Part shown: piece by piece, positions 1 through 5,771 of the stretch
Layout of the letters: each line of letters begins with the position of its first letter
Position numbering within the stretch: the stretch's first letter is position 1
DNA from: an uncultured Candidatus Altimarinota bacterium
Lineage (GTDB): Bacteria; Patescibacteriota; Gracilibacteria; BD1-5; UBA6164
Assembly: GCA_937931775.1 (NCBI GenBank)
Contig: CALHAQ010000086.1
Location: 1 to 6,927, forward strand
Reading direction: 5' to 3'
Length of the DNA: 6,927 nt
The notes under the pieces: model-generated
Told to the model about the DNA's origin: nothing
Database searches by the model: none
Seen by the model: only the letters and a program-made list of their open reading frames with translations
Made by a program: the position numbers and the translations under genes

Positions 1-361
1 AGAATGAAAAATACTTCTATGAAAGACTGATATTTGATATTGGGATATTCCTGGAGGATGAATAGATCACTGAGAAAATATTCATGATGCCCTGAGAAGA
101 GAAGTAATGGAAGAAATGGGCTTTAGTGTCAATAATATTTCCCCTCAACCTATCTATACCGTAAATACTGAGACTTCTGGAATTTCATATCCTAAAAGAC
201 CAATATGCTTACTTGTATTTTCAGCTGAAGTTGATCACCTTGATTTCATTCCCAGTGATGAGTGTATTGAAATCTGATTCTTTAGTTATGAAGAAGCTCT
301 AAAGATTCAACTCTTCCCTTCTATTTTGAGTATTATAGAACAAATTAAAAAAGAAGCCTAA
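1..361 (+). CDS. Nudix (MutT-type) hydrolase, 5' end outside window
   Basis: This is the C-terminal 119 residues of a Nudix pyrophosphohydrolase, a cytosolic enzyme class that hydrolyses nucleoside diphosphates linked to another group. Codons are in phase from base 2 and the stop is TAA at 359-361. A complete Nudix box (G-x5-E-x7-R-E-x2-E-E-x-G) lies at 56-124, with the metal-binding REVMEE core at 98-115. Two glycines of this stretch (59 and 71) are UGA codons, and UGA also occurs in frame at 5, 20, 35 and 275. No in-frame start is present, so the gene begins upstream. The box matches perfectly, but the residues around it do not reveal the substrate; 8-oxo-dGTP, other dNTPs and ADP-ribose all remain possible. 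The gene converges on recG: its last bases overlap the recG stop, and its last codons form the left arm of the terminator. Family assignment is firm; specificity is unknown. Confidence 0.88.
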
Positions 362-372
362 GCTTCTTTTTT
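347..372. terminator. Bidirectional intrinsic terminator shared by Nudix gene and recG
   Basis: A perfect 11-bp inverted repeat (347-357 with 362-372) encloses a 4-base loop CTAA (358-361). Each arm is six A/T pairs followed by a GAAGC/GCTTC core, so both strands give a hairpin with a U-rich 3' side. The arms lie entirely inside the two convergent coding sequences, and the loop is the pair of overlapping stop codons. Confidence 0.85.
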
Positions 373-2373
373 GTCTTCAAACATTTCTTCTATATCTTCT
401 CGGATCTGGCTCACGAGTCAGAGATCTGTAATATCTGCAATCTTGAGATCTGGAAGTCCTGATTGTCGCACTCAGTATACCTCTCCTGGCCCTCTGATTT
501 CTAGATCTATCTCGGAGAGCTCAAATCCATCATTGGTTCGCTCCATTGCTCTGAGTCTGTCTGTTGGTTGCCCTGAGCTTGGAAAGAGATAACAATATGA
601 CTGATGTGCTCATCGTCCTACCCTTCCTCTGATCTGGTGAAGTGATGAAAGTCAGAATCTCTCTGCTCCCTCGATACACATAATAGTCGCATTAGGAACA
701 TCCACTCATACCTCGATAACGGTAGTGCTGGAAAGTATTTGAATTTTATTTTCTACAAACTCTTTCATGATAGCTTCTTTTTCTTTCGCTTTCATTTTAC
801 CATGTACCAGTCATACTTTAAATGGAGAAAATATATCAGTGAGAGATTCATAGGTATTGACCGCATTTGCGAGATCTATTTTCTCTGATTCTTCTACAAG
901 TGGAGATACCCAAAATACCTGTCTTCCCTGCTCAATTTGGTTACGCACAAACAGTTCTATCTCTTGCCGTTGAGAATCATTTTTTGCAACTTTTGTGTGA
1001 ATCTGCTTCCTTCATTTTGGATATTCCCTGATGATCGATAAATCTTGATCTCCATAGAGAGTCAGGGCAAGTGTTCTTGGAATTGGAGTTGCCGTCATAT
1101 TGAGATTATGAGGAACAAGTCCTGAAAGGTTTCCCAATCCTGATTCAAGTACTCATCTTTGGTGTACTCCAAATTTATGCTGCTCATCAATTATTACAAA
1201 TCAAAGATTCGAGAAAAAGACATCTTCTTGCACGAGTGCATGTGTCCCTATGATCACATCTATATTTCAGGCTTTTAAATCTGTTTTAATAGATTTCTTT
1301 GCAGAAGTTGTCGTACTTCATACAAGTAAGTGCGAAGTGAGTCCAAATTCTATGAGCATATTTTGCGTGCTAGAAAAATGCTGACGAGCTAAAATCTCTG
1401 TCGGTGCCATAATAGCTACTTGGAGTTTATCTCCTGATTTCTCACTCATCTTTATAGCATGAATAGTCGCTATGAGACTGACTATCGTTTTTCAAGTTCC
1501 TACATCTCACTCCAAAAGTCGCTGCATAGAGTGATTTTTTTCCATATCTTTGAGGATTTGAAATAGGGCAACTTTTTGTCCTCAGGTTAATTGGAATGGT
1601 ATATGAGTAAATATCTCTTTTACATACTCAGCATCAAGAGGAATTGCTGGAGATCTCCCTTCAGACTCATCAAAGCGTTTATATTTCTGGGAAATAGCTT
1701 TATAATTTATTCTATAGAGTTCTTCATAGGCTAATCGAGCTTTTGCAACTTCTATATCATGGGAATTTTTTGGAAAATGTATTTTATAGATGGCATGCTT
1801 TCTCTCTATAAATTTATATTTTTTTATGATATCTGCTGGGAGGGTATCAGGAATATCTGAAATATAATTCTGCAAATTTCACATTTTTGATTCTATCCAT
1901 CTTCCTGGAATATACTGAGCATCTGAGTATATTGGGACAATTCATCCTGATATTTTCGTGAGATCTGTCTCTGGTTCTGGAGAATTAAAACTCACTTTTC
2001 CATAATTATATTTCACTTTTCCTGAAAGGAGTATTTTCTTTCCTGTATACACTTTGAGCTGGCTTGCCAGATACTTTCTATTAAACCAAACAGCTTCTGC
2101 GAGGAATCCATTTTTATCCTCTATGATAGCTTTTGTGAGAAGTTTATTCCCACCTGTTCTACTTGTTTCGAGTGAAAGAAGCGTGACTAGTATAGTATTT
2201 TTTTCTTTGAGGTTGATCATCGAAAAAGTGTCGAGTACCTGGGTACGGTCTTCGTACTCTCGTGGATAAAAAGCAAGCATATCTCACACCGTCGAAATAC
2301 CACCCTTTTCCAGAGCTTTAATATAGTTATCCGTCGTGCGGAGCATAGATTTGGTAAGTTTTGTAGTGAGCAT
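358..2373 (-). CDS. recG: ATP-dependent DNA helicase RecG
   Basis: RecG is the double-stranded DNA translocase that remodels stalled replication forks and branch-migrates Holliday junctions. The frame gives 671 aa, normal for the family (about 690). An N-terminal FYPREYEDR motif (residues 35-43) leads into the OB-fold wedge domain (about 50-145). The helicase domains follow: GDVGTGKT Walker A (289-296), DEQH box (396-399), TATPIPRT (427-434), and the Q-x2-G-R-x-G-R motif VI (580-587). It contains 17 in-frame UGA codons; one is the last P-loop glycine, residue 294 at 1492-1494. Two stretches (1585-1878 and 1945-2283) have no UGA and stay open under the standard code. The ATG at 2371-2373 was chosen because it is the first in the frame that leaves room for the N-terminal region and it sits just after a good -10 box. 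No Shine-Dalgarno is visible. The stop is TAG at 358-360. Divergent from rsmG and convergent with the Nudix gene. Confidence 0.96.
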
Positions 2374-2379
2374 ATCATT

Positions 2380-2407
2380 ATTATATAAAAACTCTCATAT
2401 TTGCAAA
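2380..2407 (-). promoter_or_regulatory. Predicted recG promoter (leaderless)
   Basis: On the minus strand, a perfect -10 box TATAAT (2385 to 2380) is preceded after 16 bases by TTTGCA (2407 to 2402), a 4/6 match to the -35 consensus. Only six bases separate the -10 box from the recG ATG, so transcription should begin at or next to the start codon. The rest of the 92-bp divergent spacer (2374-2465) shows no convincing second promoter. Confidence 0.55.
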
Positions 2408-2465
2408 GCTTGCTTTTTATGTCTTTTTTTATAGAATCTGCTGCGTATTTTTGACCTGAATCTAT

Positions 2466-3152
2466 ATGCAAGAATTATTAAAGAAATATAAGCTCGAACT
2501 CTCTGAAGAAGAACTCAAAAAGTTTGAAGACTTTTTGAAGATATTTATGGAAACTAATTCTCAAATAAACCTATCTGGAATTAGAGATGCTGATGAAATT
2601 ATTGAAAAACACTTTGTTGATTCTCTTATGCTTGCTGCATTTTTAGATATAGAGTGAAAAGTTGCCGATATGGGTACTGGAGGATGATTTCCTGGAATAC
2701 CACTTGCTATTACCCATTCTGATTCTCAGTTTACACTCATAGATTCGGTTGGAAAAAAACTCAAATGTGTTGATCAGTTTGCAACTCAACTTGGTCTGGA
2801 TAATGTAATAACTCTCAATGGGAGAGCTGAAGAAATTTGAAAAGATCTGAACCATAGAGAACAATATGACCTGGTTGTATCTCGCGCAACAGCCTACTTC
2901 CCTACACTGCTCGAATATGTATTGCCACTTATTAAAGTAGGATGAATATTTGCAGCATATAAACTCGATGATAAGCAGGAACTCAGAAGCGCAAAAAAAG
3001 CCCTAAGTAGACTCGGAGCTAAAATCATGAAAGTAAAAAACTATACTCTCGCAGATCAAGATAGAACTATCGTATTTATAGAAAAAATAAGTAAAACACA
3101 TATAAAATACCCAAGAAAAGTCGGAATCCCTCTTAAAGAACCAATAAGCTAA
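2466..3152 (+). CDS. rsmG: 16S rRNA (guanine527-N7)-methyltransferase RsmG (GidB)
   Basis: RsmG uses S-adenosylmethionine to methylate N7 of G527 in the 530 loop of 16S rRNA. The protein is 228 aa, within the usual 205-240 range. An N-terminal helical region (1-55, including a QINLSGIRD segment) leads to AdoMet motif I at residues 66-79 (VADMGTGGGFPGIP), where Gly74 is a UGA codon at 2685. An acidic strand end (IDS) and the SRA motif with Arg140 follow, and the C-terminus is the expected substrate-binding portion. UGA occurs in frame at 2655, 2685, 2838 and 2943; under the standard code the gene would end after 63 codons. The ATG at 2466 gives the usual family N-terminus, but no Shine-Dalgarno precedes it. 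It is followed after 7 bp by tsaC in the same direction, so the two are very probably co-transcribed. Loss of rsmG gives low-level streptomycin resistance in other bacteria. Confidence 0.95.
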
Positions 3153-3159
3153 AAAAATT

Positions 3160-3720
3160 ATGATATATATACTCCCAACTGATACCTGTTATTGAGTAGC
3201 ATGCGCTCTCGAAGATAAATCATCTTATGAAAAAATTTATAAAATGAAAAAAAGAGACTTTGCCAAACCTCTTGCTCTGATGGTAAAAGATTTTCAGTGG
3301 TTACGAGATAACACTGATCTCACAGATGAACAGGTAGATTTTGTAGAAAGATATGAAAAACCATTTACTGTACTCACAAACTCTACTCCAGTAGAATTAT
3401 TTCTCAGATTTTGAGATGATAGTGAAGAGCATCTTATTAACAAAGATATCTATGAAAGAGTAGCTTTTAGAGTAGCAAGTAATAGTATAGAAGAAGATCT
3501 CATAGCCACTCTAGGTCCTATATGGCTCACATCTGCAAACCTTGCATGAGCATGAGAAACTTACAGTATCGAGAAAATAGAAGAAGACTTTTCTTACTAT
3601 ATAGATAAATGAACCGTAGAGATACTCGGAACATATGATCTCGATCCAAATATCCCTGCGTCAGATATATTTGAATTTGATGGTGAAAGTCTCGAAATAG
3701 AATATTTACGAAAAAACTAA
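3160..3720 (+). CDS. tsaC: L-threonylcarbamoyladenylate synthase (TsaC/YrdC family)
   Basis: TsaC makes threonylcarbamoyl-AMP from threonine, bicarbonate and ATP. This is the first step in forming t6A37, the modification next to the anticodon of ANN-decoding tRNAs. The 186-aa protein is the short, single-domain TsaC form (E. coli about 190 aa) and lacks the C-terminal Sua5 domain. Family signatures are ILPTDTCYG at the N-terminus (residues 4-12; Gly12 is UGA), the K-x-K-K-R...KPLALMV nucleotide/substrate segment (28-42), Arg104 in VAFRV, and the LTSANLAG motif (123-130; Gly130 is UGA). Five UGA codons lie in frame (3193, 3412, 3547, 3553, 3610). The start follows the rsmG stop by 7 bp in an A-rich run with no Shine-Dalgarno. 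The TAA stop enters the base of the terminator hairpin. Partner genes tsaB, tsaD and tsaE are not in this window. Confidence 0.93.
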
Positions 3721-3745
3721 AAAACTCCCGTCTGGGAGTTTTTTT
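3719..3745. terminator. Bidirectional terminator between tsaC and the opposing 654-aa gene
   Basis: An 11-bp perfect stem (3719-3729 with 3734-3744) has a CTCCC/GGGAG core, flanking A and T runs and a GTCT loop; the T run extends to 3745. It fills the whole 23-bp gap and reaches into both stop codons (tsaC TAA 3718-3720; opposing TAA 3744-3746), so it can terminate both convergent transcripts. Confidence 0.9.
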
Positions 3746-5708
3746 ATACGCGGATAGTATTATAAGATGAAAGAAGTCACTTTTGACTCAATATAGCATA
3801 CATTCCTGGACTTTCTAGTCTGAGCTGCTTCATTTGTACTCTATGAAAAACTTCAGAATTCTTATCTAAATCACTTACCCTCGTATTCCATAAATGTCAG
3901 AATGACTGTTTATATGAACTAGTATCTACAGCCCAAGTAGAGAGTAGTTGTCCAAGTGTTTTATGAGATTGTTTTCGGATTTTTATATCCCATAGTAAAT
4001 TATGAGCTTTGATTCATTCTCAAATATTTGGGAAAGAAAAATAGTTTCATCATTCTCTAGCTGGCCTAGCAGTCCCTATTTCTGCTTTAATTCCACGTCT
4101 TGTAAGTGTTCTCATAAAGGTTGAATTATAGGTCAGACCTGAAGGATTGTTGTTTTTGAGACTAGCTTCTCTTGGATGAAGGTGTTTATATGCTCTCAGA
4201 TCAAGATTTCCTCCTCAGAAAGAAAATACTTCTCTTATAGTTTTTCATGTAGAAATATTAATATTCTTTCCTTCTAATTTTATACTCACATCTCAGTAAC
4301 CATCTCGAAGCATGCTTATAAAAGCGCTTCATATAAATTCTTGGTTTGTAGACGATACTCATGTAATTTTCTTAAATTCATCTACACTTATACTTATAGA
4401 TGATTCATCTAGCAATCATTCATTATTAGAAATATATTTAGAAATTCATCATCTAATATTCTTATAATCATTCAGTGCTGAAGAAAGTTCAGAATTAGTA
4501 TATGGTTTTTTCATACTTACCACTGGAGTTTTCTCACTATCCTCTCAAAAGACAAGATATGATTGCATATATTTAGGTGTTTTTTCAGTAATATATGATT
4601 TTAGAAGATCTCTATCACTATTTGATCTAAACTGAGGAAATTTAAGTGTGTCAGTAGCATCTGTAGGAAGTGACCTAATAATCTCATTTCCTCTGATATC
4701 TTGATATCTTTTATCTATGTGAAGAGAAAATTCTTCCCATCAAGCATCATCCATTTTATTTACTGAAGTAATTTTGATCCTATACCCATCATGTATGTCT
4801 AGATATTCTCCTTGTGAAGTATAATATCATGGTCGTGGTTCTCCCTTTCTTGTTCCTTCTTGACCATTGATTTGTACGGATTCTACGAACCGCATTGGAA
4901 GAATATCACCAGCTCCTATTATTTGATCAAGCGCTCTGTTTTGACCAAAATTTACTCTGAGCTCAGATCAAATTGCCTCAGTCGTTTGCAGAAAAGTAGC
5001 ATCAACCTTTTTTCCATCACTACTAGAGAGTAAAAGTCAGGCTAGAAGCTCTGGTTTTTCTTTTTTAAGTGCGTAAAAATCACCCGCAGTGAGCTGATTA
5101 AATGATTTCTCTCAAATAATATATTTTTGCGACTCATCTAAATCAGGAGAAGCTAATAAATTTTTATATTCATCTTCTACCAACTTATATCTTTGCTCTC
5201 TCACCTTTTCTGATTCAATATTTCTTACCTTACTCATAAGAGTTTCTATTCTTCGATTTGCTTTGTCCACAGAAATACTAGAATCCATTGTGTTTTCTAT
5301 ATTTCTATGAAGTTCATCATCGTCCTCTCCGGGCTTTACCGTAATAGCATCAAGTCCCCTAACTTTTATTTGAGTTTGTCCTGATTGTATTTCTATAAAT
5401 GGTTTTAAAACCGTTTCAATTTCTTTTTCTATTTTTTTTACTGCCCTTTGTTGAGCAGGAGAAATATCCTGAAACCATTCCTTGTTTTCAATATCATCAA
5501 AATACGGATCAGCCTTACTCACTGCATCAAGCTCTTTTTTCAAAGAATCTAAGTTATCCCCAGAACTATCCACAATTTCTTGTCACTCAGGAGATAGGTT
5601 TTTATACCAATCTGGCTTTGTATCTACTCATGTAGAAATATTAGGATTTTCCTGATATTTTATAACACAAGAAACAAACTGATTTTTAATTTGATCTAAG
5701 AAATACAT
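3744..5708 (-). CDS. Large multidomain protein, possible wall-hydrolase-like C-terminus; not recognised as a whole
   Basis: This 654-aa protein exists only with UGA=Gly (22 in-frame UGAs) and I do not recognise it as a known family. N-terminal helices carry two copies of W-[YF]-x2-[LI]-S-P-x2-Q (from residues 34 and 78), followed by a charged, coiled-coil-like stretch (about 135-190). Residues 170-324 form a module shared with the upstream gene, including LTAGDFYALKK (206-216) and the PGYY...IHDG strand (293-307). The middle is unassigned. The C-terminus (about 515-625) has KNNNPSG (518-524), an F-S-F-P...GEGIKAHNLLW block and LGQLLSTWAV. In order and spacing this resembles the 'NNNPGNI...F..F..P..GI.A...LL...I..WAP' domain of phage structural/lytic proteins (inference). 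No signal peptide is seen. The ATG at 5706-5708 is the only usable start, because a TAA at 5760-5762 closes the frame upstream. No Shine-Dalgarno. Stop TAA at 3744. Confidence 0.85.
4737..5201 (-). repeat. Shared module, copy 2 (in the 654-aa protein)
   Basis: This 155-residue stretch aligns by eye, in order, with 6453-6905 in the neighbouring gene. The shared landmarks are REQ[RH], then LTA[GA][DE]...LKK, then a [VI]-x-[FI]-G-x-N strand, then PGYYT-x2-G...I-x-DG-x2-[IK]-x-I, and finally D-x-x-GW-E. In both copies the glycine of GWE is a UGA codon. Copy lengths differ by only four residues. The function is unknown; the strand-rich second half could be a beta-sandwich or binding module. Confidence 0.7.
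5439..5609 (-). repeat. Two degenerate copies of a W-x3-[LI]-S-P-x2-Q helical motif
   Basis: WYKNLSPEGQEIV (5609 to 5571) and WFQDISPAQQRAV (5477 to 5439) match at W, the aromatic, [LI], S-P, Q and the final V, with acidic or amide residues around them. They start exactly 44 residues apart, suggesting two tandem helical units of about 44 aa at the N-terminus of the protein. A weaker third likeness, YKNLLASPDLDESQ, sits further on. Confidence 0.6.
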
Positions 5709-5716
5709 AAAGAATG

Positions 5717-5757
5717 CATAAAAAAATAATACCCTTATAGGATATCATTTTTTTATG
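5717..5757. terminator. Long imperfect AT-rich hairpin between two co-directional genes
   Basis: Arms 5717-5734 and 5740-5757 pair over 18 positions with two mismatches around a TTATA loop; the outer 11 pairs are perfect and include a run of seven A/T. It begins 14 bp past the stop of the upstream gene and ends 8 bp before the ATG of the next, both on the minus strand. The U-rich 3' side fits an intrinsic terminator, but the GC core is only two pairs, so it could instead be a 5'-leader structure controlling the downstream start codon. Confidence 0.6.
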
Positions 5758-5767
5758 TTTTATGCAA
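5739..5767 (-). promoter_or_regulatory. Weak candidate promoter for the 654-aa gene
   Basis: On the minus strand TTGCAT (5767 to 5762) and TATCCT (5744 to 5739) are separated by 17 bases, each a 4/6 match to the vegetative consensus. Initiation would fall near 5732, inside the hairpin, leaving a leader of about 24 bases. In such AT-rich DNA matches of this quality arise often by chance. Confidence 0.25.
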
Positions 5768-5771
5768 AGCT

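Noticed and set aside
371..592. Small + strand frame of 73 codons opposite the end of recG
   Set aside because: It is antisense to strongly conserved RecG sequence, has no family likeness and lies inside the shadow of recG. The same applies to the other short frames at 2054-2269, 2217-2471, 2643-2864, 5399-5635, 5686-5868, 6429-6620 and 6634-6870.
2401..2442. Possible rsmG promoter (TTGCTT at 2410-2415, TATAGA at 2430-2435)
   Set aside because: The spacing is only 14 bases and the boxes are poor, so it is not convincing among so much AT-rich sequence. rsmG must have a promoter in or near this spacer, but I cannot point to it.
5112..5573. A separate 153-aa protein starting at GTG 5571-5573
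   Set aside because: The frame continues through UGA=Gly on both sides, giving one 654-aa protein with an ATG at 5706-5708; the GTG is internal.
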